Assembly (NCBI GenBank): GCA_910579295.1
Contig: CAJTTC010000001.1
Span: forward strand, 244,185 to 308,184
Direction: 5' to 3'
Length of the DNA: 64,000 nt
Origin: an uncultured Christensenella sp.
GTDB lineage: Bacteria; Bacillota_A; Clostridia; Christensenellales; Borkfalkiaceae
Numbering within the stretch: position 1 is the first letter of the stretch; the number at the start of each line of letters is the position of its first letter. Shown one piece after another: positions 7,544 through 16,051 of this stretch. The translations under genes were made by a program, and so were the position numbers. The notes beneath the pieces are model-generated. The model was not told the origin of the DNA, made no database searches, and saw only the letters and a program-made list of their open reading frames with translations.

Positions 7544-10033
7544 ATGGAAATAAAACGTTATTCCCGCAATTTGCAAAAGGTACTCACCGTCTCTCGCGAG
7601 GTTTCAAGCTCGCTTGAAATAAGATATATCGGCACCGAACACATAGTTTACGCTATGCTTGTCACCCCCGAGTGCACCGCAGGGAAGATACTTGCTATGT
7701 GCGGCGTTACCGAGGATTTATTCAGACGCTTTCTCATAAGGGCGGTTGACCGCCGCTGTAACATAGACGGCTTTACGCCCCGCATAAAGAATATGTTGGA
7801 GCGCGCCAAGGACTATGCGCTCGCATACAGCGGCGAGGGGCTTACGGGTACGGAACACCTGCTGTACGTCGTCACCCAGACGCCCGATTGCGTAGCCACC
7901 GAAATTCTCAACGCTTTGGGCGTAAACGTCGAAAATATGGAGGCGAAGCTCGAAAAGCTTATCGGCGCGGACGAATACGGCAACGACGAGTTGAACAGCT
8001 TTAAACCCAAGACGCCGTTCGATAAGATGTTCGGCGGCATGCAGGGCAAGGAAGAGCGTAAAGCCGATAGCCAGCTTGACGAAAGTATTTTGCAGTACGG
8101 CGTGGATCTGACGGCTAAGGCGCGCGAGGGCAAAATCGACCCCGTTATCGGCAGGAAAAAGGAGATAGACAAGATAATTCAGGTATTATCCCGCCGCACG
8201 AAGAACAACCCCGTGCTGATAGGCGAGCCCGGCGTCGGCAAGTCGGCGGTGGTTGAGGGGCTTGCGCAGGCGATAACAGCCAACGAAGTGCCCGACCTTT
8301 TAAAGGGTAAAATAGTCTTTTCTCTCGATTTGTCGAGTATGGTTGCGGGCGCCAAATACCGTGGCGACTTCGAACAGCGTTTAAAGGACGCAATCAACAC
8401 GATAAAGAACAGCGGCAACGTAATACTGTTTATCGACGAAATTCATTTGCTTGTGGGGGCGGGCGCTTCCGCGGAGGGTAAAATGGACGCGGCTAACATA
8501 TTAAAGCCGTTGCTTGCCCGCGGAGAATTGCAGACCGTAGGCGCGACTACCTTGGACGAGTACCGCAAGTATATCGAAAAGGACGCGGCTTTGGAGAGGC
8601 GTTTCACGCCCGTGCAGGTTGAAGAGCCCACCGTGGAGGACACCGTTGAAATTCTACGCGGACTGCGCGACAAGTACGAGGCGCATCACAAGGTTGCGAT
8701 TTCCGACGAGGCGATAATCGCCGCCGCAACTCTGTCCGACAGATATATTACCGACCGCTACCTGCCCGACAAGGCGATTGACCTCATCGACGAAGCGGCT
8801 TCGCGCGCCCGCCTCAACAGCTATAATTCCCCGCAGGAGCTCAACGATTTGGAGGAGAAGCTCAAACGCCTCACAATCGAAAAAAACAAGGCGGCGAGGG
8901 GCGAATATTACGACAGAGCTAAGGAGCTTGTAGCCGAAATAAACGCCGTTCAGGATAAAATAAAGACTATCCACGACGAGTGGAGGGGCGGGCAGTCGGC
9001 TCCCGCAATCGGCGCGGACGACATTGCGCAGGTGGTGAGCGGCTGGACGGGCGTGCCAGTGGTTAAGCTCACCGAACAGGAGAGCGAAAAGCTTCTGCAC
9101 CTCGAAGAAAATCTGCACGACAGAATTATAGGTCAGGACGAAGCCGTTTCTGCGGTTGCAAGGGCTATCCGCCGTGCGCGCGCGGGCTTGAACGAGAGCG
9201 GCAAGCCGATCGGCTCGTTCATTTTCGTGGGACCTACGGGCGTGGGTAAAACCGACCTTGCAAAAGCTCTTGCAGAGAATATGTTCGGCGACGAAAAGCT
9301 GCTTGTGCGCCTCGATATGTCGGAGTATATGGAAAAGCATTCCGTATCAAAGCTTATAGGCGCGCCTCCCGGATACGTGGGCTATGACGACAACGCAGGC
9401 GGACAGCTCACGGAGAAGGTGCGCAGAAAGCCCTATTCCGTAGTGCTCTTCGACGAGGTTGAAAAGGCTCACCCCGACGTGTTCAACGTGCTGTTGCAGA
9501 TTTTGGACGACGGCAGACTGTCCGACAGCAAGGGCAGGGTTATCAATTTCAAAAATACCATAATCATAATGACGTCCAACGTGGGCGCAAGTCAGATAAA
9601 ATCAATGTCCTCTTTCGGCTTTACGGCGGGCAGGGACGACGGCTACGACGATATGAAGGACAAAATAAACGAGGCGCTGAAAGAGCAGTTCCGCCCTGAA
9701 TTTTTAAACCGTCTGGACGACGTGATAATCTTCCGCAAGCTGACTAAGGAGGAGGCGGGCAAAATCTGCTATAAGATAATCGACAGCCTGCGTTCGCGGT
9801 TAAAGCTGAAAAACATTTCGCTCGAAATATCTTCGGGGGCTATGGAAAAGCTGATAGAGGAGGGATATTCCGAAATTTACGGCGCGCGCCCTATGAAGCG
9901 TACCGTTCAGCGCAGGATTGAGGATAGGCTCTCCGACGAAATTTTGGCGGGCAACGTTCTTCCAGGCGAGGTCGTTACCGTCGATCTTAAAGACGGTGAT
10001 TTTTGCTTCCGCTCCGACAGAAGAACGGCTTAA
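7544..10033 (+). CDS. clpC: ATP-dependent Clp protease ATPase subunit ClpC
   Basis: An 829-residue Hsp100 unfoldase that feeds substrates into ClpP. It has two Clp-N repeats (about residues 1-145) and AAA domain D1 with Walker A GEPGVGKS near residue 227. A middle domain with a UVR-like coiled coil covers about residues 425-470. D2 has GPTGVGKT near residue 561, and Walker B is VLFDEVEKAHPDV. The N domain binds phosphoarginine in characterized ClpC, consistent with co-transcription behind mcsA-mcsB. AGGAGG lies 7 nt before ATG. A terminator follows. Confidence 0.95.
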   Translation: MEIKRYSRNLQKVLTVSREVSSSLEIRYIGTEHIVYAMLVTPECTAGKILAMCGVTEDLFRRFLIRAVDRRCNIDGFTPRIKNMLERAKDYALAYSGEGLTGTEHLLYVVTQTPDCVATEILNALGVNVENMEAKLEKLIGADEYGNDELNSFKPKTPFDKMFGGMQGKEERKADSQLDESILQYGVDLTAKAREGKIDPVIGRKKEIDKIIQVLSRRTKNNPVLIGEPGVGKSAVVEGLAQAITANEVPDLLKGKIVFSLDLSSMVAGAKYRGDFEQRLKDAINTIKNSGNVILFIDEIHLLVGAGASAEGKMDAANILKPLLARGELQTVGATTLDEYRKYIEKDAALERRFTPVQVEEPTVEDTVEILRGLRDKYEAHHKVAISDEAIIAAATLSDRYITDRYLPDKAIDLIDEAASRARLNSYNSPQELNDLEEKLKRLTIEKNKAARGEYYDRAKELVAEINAVQDKIKTIHDEWRGGQSAPAIGADDIAQVVSGWTGVPVVKLTEQESEKLLHLEENLHDRIIGQDEAVSAVARAIRRARAGLNESGKPIGSFIFVGPTGVGKTDLAKALAENMFGDEKLLVRLDMSEYMEKHSVSKLIGAPPGYVGYDDNAGGQLTEKVRRKPYSVVLFDEVEKAHPDVFNVLLQILDDGRLSDSKGRVINFKNTIIIMTSNVGASQIKSMSSFGFTAGRDDGYDDMKDKINEALKEQFRPEFLNRLDDVIIFRKLTKEEAGKICYKIIDSLRSRLKLKNISLEISSGAMEKLIEEGYSEIYGARPMKRTVQRRIEDRLSDEILAGNVLPGEVVTVDLKDGDFCFRSDRRTA

Positions 10034-10054
10034 TCAAACTAAATAATTAATTCC

Positions 10055-10084
10055 GATGCCGCTTTTTAAAAGGCGGCATTTTTG
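10055..10084 (+). terminator. Terminator after clpC
   Basis: atgccgc (10055-10061) pairs with gcggcat (10072-10078), followed by TTTTT. Confidence 0.75.
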
Positions 10085-10133
10085 TGTGCGTGCGAGTGCA
10101 TAAAACGCCGTTCAATGATAAAAACTATCGTTA

Positions 10134-11141
10134 ATGAACGGAAAAATAATACGCGGGCATACCGTGTTTTTCAATAACAAGCCGAGGATAATTTCCACCT
10201 CGACCGTGGCGGGCCCTAAGGAATGCGCGGGGATAATAGGCGAGTACGTGGAAACGGCGCTCTCCGACGATATGTACGGCGAGAGCACGTTCGAGAAAGC
10301 CGAATGCAAAATGCTCTCCAACGTCATAAACGGCGCGATAAAAAACGGCGGATTTAAGCGCGACGAGATCGACGTGCTCTTCTCGGGCGACCTGTTAAAT
10401 CAGATAATTTCGGCAAGCTTTGCCGCACGCGATTTCGACATACCCTTTCTGGGCGTTTATTCGGCGTGTTCGACAATGAGCGAGAGTATGTTGCTTGCTT
10501 CCGCAATGGTAAACGCAGGATACTGTCACCGAGCGGTGGCGGCTACGGGCAGTCACTTTGCCTCTGCCGAAAGACAGTACCGCTATCCCTTGGAGCAGGG
10601 CACGACCCGTCCGCCGCAGTCGCAGTGGACGGTTACGGGCGCGGGCGCGTGCCTTATTTCCGATTGCGGCGAGGGCGTCAAAATCGTCAACGGCACTATG
10701 GGCAAAGTTGTGGACTTCGGCGTGACCGACGTAAACAATATGGGCGCGGCAATGGCGCCCGCCTGCGCTGATACGCTCATTCGTCATTTCCGCGATACGG
10801 AAACTTCTCCCGAAGATTACGACCTTATCTTGTCGGGCGATCTGGGAGCGCTCGGCTCCCGTCTTTTAAAGGATTTAACGTGGGAAAAGGGCTTCGACGT
10901 TTCGGCTAATCACGTCGATTGCGGAGAAATAATCTACAACGTTGTAGAGGACGAATTTCAGGGCGGAAGCGGCGCGGGGTGCAGCGCGGTAGTGCTCAAC
11001 TCATACATTTTAACAAAAATGGCGGCGGGGCAATACAAGCGCGTGCTGTTTGCCGCAACGGGCGCGTTGCTGTCTACGGTGTCGTCGGGACAGGGCGAAT
11101 CAATACCGTGCATAAGTCACGCCGTGCAACTCGAATTTTAA
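10134..11141 (+). CDS. spoVAD: Stage V sporulation protein AD
   Basis: A 335-residue thiolase-fold protein that, in Bacillus, binds dipicolinic acid and helps load it into the spore as part of the SpoVA channel. Family motifs are AGPKECAG, FSGDLLNQ, YSACSTMSES, HFASAERQYRYPLEQG, NNMGAAMAPA, LSGDLGALG and the C-terminal TGALLSTVSSGQGESIP. No clear SD precedes ATG 10134. TGCATA at 10097-10102 could be part of a forespore sigma promoter, but this is weak. SpoVAE follows after 44 bp. SpoVAC, usually just upstream, is not in the window. Confidence 0.93.
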   Translation: MNGKIIRGHTVFFNNKPRIISTSTVAGPKECAGIIGEYVETALSDDMYGESTFEKAECKMLSNVINGAIKNGGFKRDEIDVLFSGDLLNQIISASFAARDFDIPFLGVYSACSTMSESMLLASAMVNAGYCHRAVAATGSHFASAERQYRYPLEQGTTRPPQSQWTVTGAGACLISDCGEGVKIVNGTMGKVVDFGVTDVNNMGAAMAPACADTLIRHFRDTETSPEDYDLILSGDLGALGSRLLKDLTWEKGFDVSANHVDCGEIIYNVVEDEFQGGSGAGCSAVVLNSYILTKMAAGQYKRVLFAATGALLSTVSSGQGESIPCISHAVQLEF

Positions 11142-11185
11142 CGCGTGATTTTACATTGATTAAGGCATATATGGGGGTCAATTAG

Positions 11186-11569
11186 ATGGGACAGGAAGTC
11201 TTGATGATAATTTTGGCGTATATAAAAGCGTTTGCCGTCGGCGGCGCAATCTGTGTAATCGCACAGATAATAATCAATTTTACCGACCTTACGGCGGGTA
11301 AAATTCTTGTTTATTTTATGCTTGCGGGAGTTGTGCTGACTGCGATAGGCGTATATCAGCCGCTTGTCGATTTTGCGGGAGCGGGCGCAACCGTGCCCAT
11401 TTCGGGGTTCGGCTATCTGCTTGCCAACGGAGCTATAAAGGGAGCGGAAAAGGGCTTTTTCTATGCTATAACGGGCAGTCTTGCGGCGGCAAGCGCGGGC
11501 ATAACGGCGGCGGTGGTTTTTTCGTTTATAATGGCGCTTATATTCAAGGCTCGGACAAAACCCAACTGA
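11186..11569 (+). CDS. spoVAE: Stage V sporulation protein AE
   Basis: A 127-residue integral membrane protein with about four hydrophobic segments, including the SpoVAC/SpoVAEb signature GGAICVIAQIIINFTDLTAGK and a later GAGATVPISGFG loop. It forms part of the dipicolinate channel in the inner spore membrane with SpoVAD. A GGGGGT element lies about 12 nt upstream of ATG. The gene is co-oriented with spoVAD and followed by a terminator. Confidence 0.9.
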   Translation: MGQEVLMIILAYIKAFAVGGAICVIAQIIINFTDLTAGKILVYFMLAGVVLTAIGVYQPLVDFAGAGATVPISGFGYLLANGAIKGAEKGFFYAITGSLAAASAGITAAVVFSFIMALIFKARTKPN

Positions 11570-11654
11570 TTTCGGGTATATTGGCAAAAATAAGGAAAGT
11601 GAAAAAGAGGAAGCTTCCGCTCAGGATAGCGGAGTTAAGCCTGAATAAAACTTA

Positions 11655-11687
11655 AAACGGCAAGGCGCAAGCCCTGCCGTTATTTTA
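11655..11687. terminator. Terminator between spoVAE and fruK
   Basis: An imperfect stem (acggca..gg / cc..tgccgt, 11657-11680) followed by TATTTTA lies between convergent genes. Confidence 0.6.
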
Positions 11688-11740
11688 TAACGTGAATTAA
11701 TTTATCGGGTAAACGGTACAGTCCGTTTTAAAGTTTTTCG

Positions 11741-12667
11741 TTACAGCATCAAGCTCTCTACGTAGTCGATTTGCTCTTTGGTGGGAATGCTTTCCGTAAA
11801 TGCGCAAGCGCTACCCGAGGCGGTTGCAAAGTTGAGCGATTTAAAATAGTTGCCCGTCTTGATATATTCGTGAATGAAGCCCGCAATCATACTGTCGCCA
11901 GCTCCTACCGAATTGACAAGCTGTCCGCGCGCCGCCCTTACAAACAGCGCCTGTTGCGTTTCCGTAACCATCAGAGCGCCGCTTGAACCGAGCGAAACTA
12001 TGACGTTGCGCGCGCCGAGCTTTTGCAATTTTCTAGCGTGTTCGGCGATAATCTTCGTGTCAACCTTGTAAGGCAGTCCGAAAATATCGCACAGCTCGAA
12101 CAGATTGGGCTTAATCAAAAACGGTTTGTGCCTCAACGTTTCCGTCAGAAGTTTTCCGCACGCGTCGACTACGAAATTTACGCCGTCGACGGCTTTCAGC
12201 TCGTAAATTATATCCGAATAAATTTCATTGCCGAGGTGGGAGGGCGCGTTTCCGCAAATCGCAACGAAGTCGCCCGCTTTAAGCCTGCCTTTAAGTTTTT
12301 CGGTCAGCTTTGCAACGTCGGCGGCGGTAATGTCCGCGCCCGCGCCGTTCACGTCGGTTTCTGCGGTCGATTTTATTTTGACGTTTATTCTGCTCCGTCC
12401 CGCAACCTCTATAAGGTCGTGCTCTATGCCGAGCGCCTCTATTTCGCTTAAAATTTCCCGCCCTGTAAACCCCGCGACAAAACCGAGCGCAACCGACTTG
12501 TCTCCAAGCTTTTGCAGAGCAAGGGAAATATTTATGCCCTTGCCGCCGACTGTCAGCCTTTCCGAAGAGGTGCGGTTTACAGCGCCCGTTTTAAGATTAT
12601 TAACTTTTACATAGTAATCCAGCGAGGGATTAAACGTTACGGTATAAATCATAATTTTTTTCGACAT
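11741..12667 (-). CDS. fruK: 1-phosphofructokinase-type sugar kinase (PfkB family)
   Basis: About 308 residues of the PfkB/ribokinase fold. The start MIYTVTFNPSLDYYV and TVGGKGINIS are typical of FruK and tagatose-6-phosphate kinase. SVGAGDSMIAGF near the C-terminus carries the catalytic Asp and anion hole. FruK phosphorylates fructose-1-phosphate to the 1,6-bisphosphate. No fru PTS or regulator gene is adjacent, so the substrate is not proven. ATG 12667 lies 6 nt after a TATAAA box (12679-12674) behind TTGACA (12700-12695, a short 15-bp spacer), so it may be leaderless. The next ATG, 12652, fits the family N-terminus equally well. Confidence 0.85.
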   Translation of the reverse strand: MSKKIMIYTVTFNPSLDYYVKVNNLKTGAVNRTSSERLTVGGKGINISLALQKLGDKSVALGFVAGFTGREILSEIEALGIEHDLIEVAGRSRINVKIKSTAETDVNGAGADITAADVAKLTEKLKGRLKAGDFVAICGNAPSHLGNEIYSDIIYELKAVDGVNFVVDACGKLLTETLRHKPFLIKPNLFELCDIFGLPYKVDTKIIAEHARKLQKLGARNVIVSLGSSGALMVTETQQALFVRAARGQLVNSVGAGDSMIAGFIHEYIKTGNYFKSLNFATASGSACAFTESIPTKEQIDYVESLML

Positions 12668-12696
12668 ATACAATTTATAACTTTTTTATCTGTTTG

Positions 12697-13458
12697 TCAA
12701 TTCAATTTCGACTTTGGGCAAGCTTTTGTCAGAGCAAACGTGACGGGAAAATACAATGCGGGCACGGTGGCGGCAGTGCAGATAATCTGCGGTAGCATAG
12801 CCGTGAACGAGGCGTAGAAGTACGTCAGGGCGGTGAGGGACGACATACCCGCAAACAGCGGGCTTATAATATCGTCAAGCAGAGTAAAGCACGTCGTGCA
12901 CACCGCCGCAACCGCCGTCAGCAGAAACAGTCGCAACGTCTTTTCGCCGTCAATTTTTCCGCGCCGCGCGAGTGCGTAAATTATATTGAACGCGAGGCAC
13001 GCCGCGATACATATTCCCGCTATCACGTACAGGCAGACGGTCAGGGTGGTTTTATAGAGCTTTGAAATCTTGATCACGTCGAACAGAGCGCAACAAAGGC
13101 TCGCCGCGGCAAGCGCTGTAAGTATTGCGTTTACGGCTATGGCAACGCCCGCATTGGTCACGCTCTTAACCTTTCCGAGCAACCCGAAAACGAGCGCGAA
13201 GAGGGGATAATAGATGAGATATAAAATCAAAACGGACGGATATATGCCCCAGATAAAGCACCTTAAAAGGGAAAATGAAACGGCGGTGAGTACTCCGCAC
13301 GCAACCCCGAAATACGCCGAAAAGCACAGCAAAAGGGCGGTAACGATTTCTATTCCCGCAACGAAGCCGAGCGCGTATTGACTGCCTATCAACAGCGCGG
13401 TCATAACAGCGATATAGGCTATATATTTAGCCGAGGTTGAAACGCCGCCGTTTTTCAT
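12697..13458 (-). CDS. ECF transporter substrate-binding (S) component, probably for cobalamin
   Basis: A 253-residue protein with about six hydrophobic helices and short cytoplasmic loops, the typical size and layout of an ECF S component. Such proteins bind a vitamin in the membrane and dock onto a shared EcfAA'T module, which is not in this window. The start lies 3 bp after the DUF4430 lipoprotein gene, and both are downstream of a B12 riboswitch, so B12 or a precursor is the likely substrate, as for CbrT-type S components. The cargo is assigned from context, not from a binding motif. Confidence 0.75.
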   Translation of the reverse strand: MKNGGVSTSAKYIAYIAVMTALLIGSQYALGFVAGIEIVTALLLCFSAYFGVACGVLTAVSFSLLRCFIWGIYPSVLILYLIYYPLFALVFGLLGKVKSVTNAGVAIAVNAILTALAAASLCCALFDVIKISKLYKTTLTVCLYVIAGICIAACLAFNIIYALARRGKIDGEKTLRLFLLTAVAAVCTTCFTLLDDIISPLFAGMSSLTALTYFYASFTAMLPQIICTAATVPALYFPVTFALTKACPKSKLN

Positions 13459-13461
13459 ATA

Positions 13462-13971
13462 TTACCACGTCATTGACGAAAATTCGTAAACGAGAGCGTA
13501 GGACTGCCCCGCAACGCAGGGAACGCCCGAAACGCCGTAGGAGGCTTTGTAAAGGGTAACGCCGTTGTATACAAAAGTCGTTTTATCGTCGGAATAGGTA
13601 GTGCCGTCTATCGTGGTAACCGTGGTATATACAGACCAGTCCCAACCGCTGTACGAATTGTCGGTGGAGGAAACGGCTACGCTACCTATTCCCATAACCG
13701 AAGTGATATAAAAACCGTAGCTTCCGTCTTCGCCCTCGAAAACAAGCTCGCCCTTCCGTTTAAGCGCGTTCATATAGTCGAGCATTGAGCCGTCGTCCAC
13801 GGTTATCAGGCTCTCGCTTACGGTGAACGCGTACGCAATCGAGTGACCGTCTGCAATCGTACCGTCGGGCTGATCGCCTCTCGCGTCGGTGGCGCAGCCG
13901 GCAAAAGCAAAGACGAAGGTAAGGGCGCACGCAACTATCAGAGCCGCAAAAAATCCGTTGAGTTTTTTCAT
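13462..13971 (-). CDS. DUF4430 (transcobalamin-like) lipoprotein
   Basis: A 169-residue exported protein with a Lys-rich N-terminus, a hydrophobic stretch and a lipobox-like AFAGC with lipidation Cys26. The mature part has the DUF4430 pattern seen in the C-terminal domain of transcobalamin/intrinsic-factor-like proteins: GSMLDYMNALK, SGWDWSVYTT and SYALVYEF. A GGGAG precedes ATG 13971 and the riboswitch terminator ends just before it. It is probably the surface corrinoid-capture partner of the S component encoded 3 bp downstream. Confidence 0.8.
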   Translation of the reverse strand: MKKLNGFFAALIVACALTFVFAFAGCATDARGDQPDGTIADGHSIAYAFTVSESLITVDDGSMLDYMNALKRKGELVFEGEDGSYGFYITSVMGIGSVAVSSTDNSYSGWDWSVYTTVTTIDGTTYSDDKTTFVYNGVTLYKASYGVSGVPCVAGQSYALVYEFSSMTW

Positions 13972-13990
13972 AAGTATATCTCCCTAAAAT

Positions 13991-14019
13991 AAAAAAATTT
14001 CCTTAAATCTTTAAGGAAA
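13991..14019 (-). terminator. Intrinsic terminator of the B12 riboswitch
   Basis: On the minus strand a 9-bp perfect stem (14019-14011 with 14006-13998) and ATCT-complement loop are followed by seven T and then directly by the SD of the lipoprotein gene. This is the expression platform: B12 binding would favour this hairpin and stop transcription. Confidence 0.85.
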
Positions 14020-14079
14020 CGCAACAAAAACACGCTTGAAGCCAACTTGCTTTAAGCAATATCCCGTAAAATTGCGTCC

Positions 14080-14285
14080 CCTCAAATTACGTTCTAAGGT
14101 CTTTGCGGCAGGTCTTCCGACTTAAAAATTCAACGGCTTTAATCGCGCGGCTCTTCCCGAATTGCATTCAGTGAGCGGCAGTCCGTTAAAACGGCAGCGG
14201 GGGCTGTGCAGCTATTGGCTGTGTCTTCCCTGTTGGGCGCGTCGGGCTTCCCCGACTTATCGCACCGCAAAAACTTCGATTTTAT
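14080..14285 (-). ncRNA. Cobalamin riboswitch
   Basis: The minus strand contains the B12-box region GGAAGACCTGCCGC (near 14121-14104). It also has a CAGCCCCCGCTGCCGT core (near 14208-14193, versus consensus CCCGCaACTGT) and an upstream GGGAAGAC element. Order and spacing fit the class I cobalamin aptamer. A terminator lies 90 nt downstream, before an ECF S component/DUF4430 pair. Boundaries are approximate. A plus-strand ORF at 14162 inside it is an artefact. Confidence 0.88.
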
Positions 14286-14360
14286 TAGAGTATAAGCATT
14301 TTTATACGCCTTGTCAAGCGATAGTGCGTCCGCCCTTTCAAGTAAAAATATTCAAATTAA

Positions 14361-14414
14361 TTGTAAACCTGTTTATTTATTTTGGTTGACAATTAAAAAT
14401 GTGTGTATTATAAT
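14361..14414 (+). promoter_or_regulatory. bioY promoter with BirA operator
   Basis: TTGACA (14386-14391), a 17-bp spacer and TATAAT (14409-14414) are full consensus. The inverted repeat TTGTAAACC (14361-14369) - 14 bp - GGTTGACAA (14384-14392) matches the Firmicutes BirA operator and covers the -35 box. Biotin-loaded BirA would therefore block RNA polymerase. The -10 ends 7 nt before ATG, implying a leaderless mRNA. Confidence 0.85.
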
Positions 14415-14421
14415 ACGCAGT

Positions 14422-15138
14422 ATGGAAATCAAAGAAAACAATCACGAAGAAATGAGTGCGGAAATCTCCGAAATCTCTGAAACTACCGGACAATCCGAAA
14501 ATGTTGAAAACGCGGAAGACAACGTAGAGGAAAGGGGCGGCGTAACGGAGCACGGTCGGCGCAAAAAATACGTGCGCGATTTATGCTATGTGGCAATGTT
14601 TGTAGCCGTGCTTACCGTCTGCTCGTGGATAGCAATTCCCGTATCCGAGATATCAATTACGTTGCAGACAATGGGCGTCTGTCTGGCGGCGGGCTTTCTC
14701 GGCTGGAAGAGGGGAACGCTGTGCGTAATTGCATACGTCTTGCTCGGCGTGTGTTGCGTGCCCGTGTTTTCGGGCTTTAAAAATTTTTATGCGCTTCTCG
14801 GCTCGGCTTCGGCGGGGTATGTGATAGGGTTTGTCTTTACCGCGCTTATAGTCGGCTTTGCTTCGGACAGGTTGCACCTGATAGGCGAAAGGCACACGGG
14901 CAAGGTTAAAACACAAATCTTGCAGTTGATCGTTTTGGCGGCGGCAATGGTTGTCGGAGTGGCTGTCTGCTATTTCTTCGGCACGCTGTGGTTTATGGTC
15001 GTGTACAAGGGGAGCGTAACCGCGGATAATCTGCAAACCGCGCTTGTGTTCTGCGTTTATCCGTACATATTGCCCGACGCGATTAAGATAATCGTCGCAA
15101 CCTTTTTGGTAAACTATCTTAAAAAATACATAAAGTAA
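14422..15138 (+). CDS. bioY: Biotin ECF transporter S component BioY
   Basis: A 238-residue membrane protein. After a charged N-terminal tail of about 45 residues rich in Glu, the BioY core runs from YVRDLCYVAMF, with SITLQTMGVCLAAGFLGWK and SASAGYVIGFVF as family signatures, plus an extra hydrophobic segment before PYILPDAIKII. BioY imports biotin with the shared EcfAA'T module. ATG 14422 sits at the predicted transcription start, so translation is probably leaderless; a longer start at 14311 would include the promoter. The BirA operator in the promoter and birA convergently downstream support biotin control. Confidence 0.92.
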   Translation: MEIKENNHEEMSAEISEISETTGQSENVENAEDNVEERGGVTEHGRRKKYVRDLCYVAMFVAVLTVCSWIAIPVSEISITLQTMGVCLAAGFLGWKRGTLCVIAYVLLGVCCVPVFSGFKNFYALLGSASAGYVIGFVFTALIVGFASDRLHLIGERHTGKVKTQILQLIVLAAAMVVGVAVCYFFGTLWFMVVYKGSVTADNLQTALVFCVYPYILPDAIKIIVATFLVNYLKKYIK

Positions 15139-15157
15139 TAAATATTTACATATGAAA

Positions 15158-15195
15158 GCAAGCCTTACGGGTTATTCCTGCAAGGCTTGTTTTAT
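15158..15195. terminator. Terminator between bioY and birA
   Basis: caagcctt (15158-15165) pairs with aaggcttg (15182-15189), followed by TTTTATGTTTTT. It ends bioY and overlaps the last codons of convergent birA. Confidence 0.7.
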
Positions 15196-15897
15196 GTTTT
15201 TATAGATATCGGCGATCAGTGCGTTGCGCGGCTCTGCCGAGGCTACGTAACCGAGCGTCTGCCCGACGTCCGCGGTGTAAATACCTATTCCGATTATAGC
15301 TTCTGTTATTTCCTTGGTGGCAAGATTTACGTTGGCTTCGATAAGTATTCCGCACACCTTTTTGCCGTCTGAATACAGCTCGTCCGTGTCGATTATCTCG
15401 GGCATATTCCCGCACGAATGCCCTATACACTCCGCAACCGTTTGCGCGCATATCCGCCTTAGACTGTCCGCTCCGTCCATAGTACGGTTAAGGCGCAACG
15501 CCACCGACATATACACGCCCTTTTTATCGGGTGAAATGAATTGCCGTCCATCCTTTCTGCGCCCCATAGTCTGGCTCTCCGCCGCAACCACGCACTCGCC
15601 CTCGTTATACAGCTTCTGCCGCGCCACGATATTTGTGGAGGTCACTGCGTCATAGCAGTAAACGCGCGCTCCCGTCTGCGAGGATATGACTGAGGAGGAC
15701 AGCAGGTCGCACTTGCCGTCAAGCATATACCCCTTGTTAGTCAACGAGTGTATTATGTATCCCTCGTCCGTCAGCTTTTTAACGGCTTTCCAGACCGCCT
15801 GCCGCGTTACGCCCGCCGTTGCGGAGAGCTCCTCGCCCGAAACGTATTCGCCGCGGCGCTCTTCAAGTCGCCTCAAAATTTCGCTCTTCAAATCCAT
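15172..15897 (-). CDS. birA: BirA-type biotin regulator, shortened and with altered ligase motifs
   Basis: A 241-residue protein; bifunctional BirA usually has about 320. The N-terminal winged HTH is intact (residues 19-41, TRQAVWKAVKKL), and DAVTSTN starts the ligase fold. The biotin-binding loop GRGRxGR reads GRRKDGR. The KWPND motif with the catalytic lysine is replaced by IDTDEL (about 169-174). GIGINV reads GIGIYTA. The C-terminal SH3-like domain is missing. KKVCGILIEA is kept. It clearly belongs to the family and is the likely repressor at the bioY operator, but ligase activity is doubtful. Its own promoter puts the ATG 6 nt after the -10 box. Confidence 0.85.
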   Translation of the reverse strand: MDLKSEILRRLEERRGEYVSGEELSATAGVTRQAVWKAVKKLTDEGYIIHSLTNKGYMLDGKCDLLSSSVISSQTGARVYCYDAVTSTNIVARQKLYNEGECVVAAESQTMGRRKDGRQFISPDKKGVYMSVALRLNRTMDGADSLRRICAQTVAECIGHSCGNMPEIIDTDELYSDGKKVCGILIEANVNLATKEITEAIIGIGIYTADVGQTLGYVASAEPRNALIADIYKNIKQALQE

Positions 15898-15903
15898 AGT
15901 TAC

Positions 15904-15932
15904 ATTTTATCACATTAAAAGCGTTGTGTAAA
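15904..15932 (-). promoter_or_regulatory. birA promoter
   Basis: On the minus strand TTTACA (15932-15927), 17 bp, TAAAAT (15909-15904), then only 6 nt to ATG 15897. No SD is present, so a leaderless transcript is expected. Confidence 0.75.
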
Positions 15933-16051
15933 GCACTAAAAACAGGCTAAAAAGCATTGCAAACGCTTACGTTTTATGATAAACTTATATTTGTATAGCT
16001 ATAATCGGGTGATGCGTAACCTTAATTTGCCGCCGAGCGTATTTATGTGTT

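Noticed and set aside
8654..9340. Antisense ORF of 228 codons within clpC
   Set aside because: Shadow of a long, well-supported gene in GC-rich DNA; no family motifs or SD.
14162..14389. 75-codon plus-strand ORF
   Set aside because: It lies across the cobalamin riboswitch and BirA operator, which explain the conservation better.
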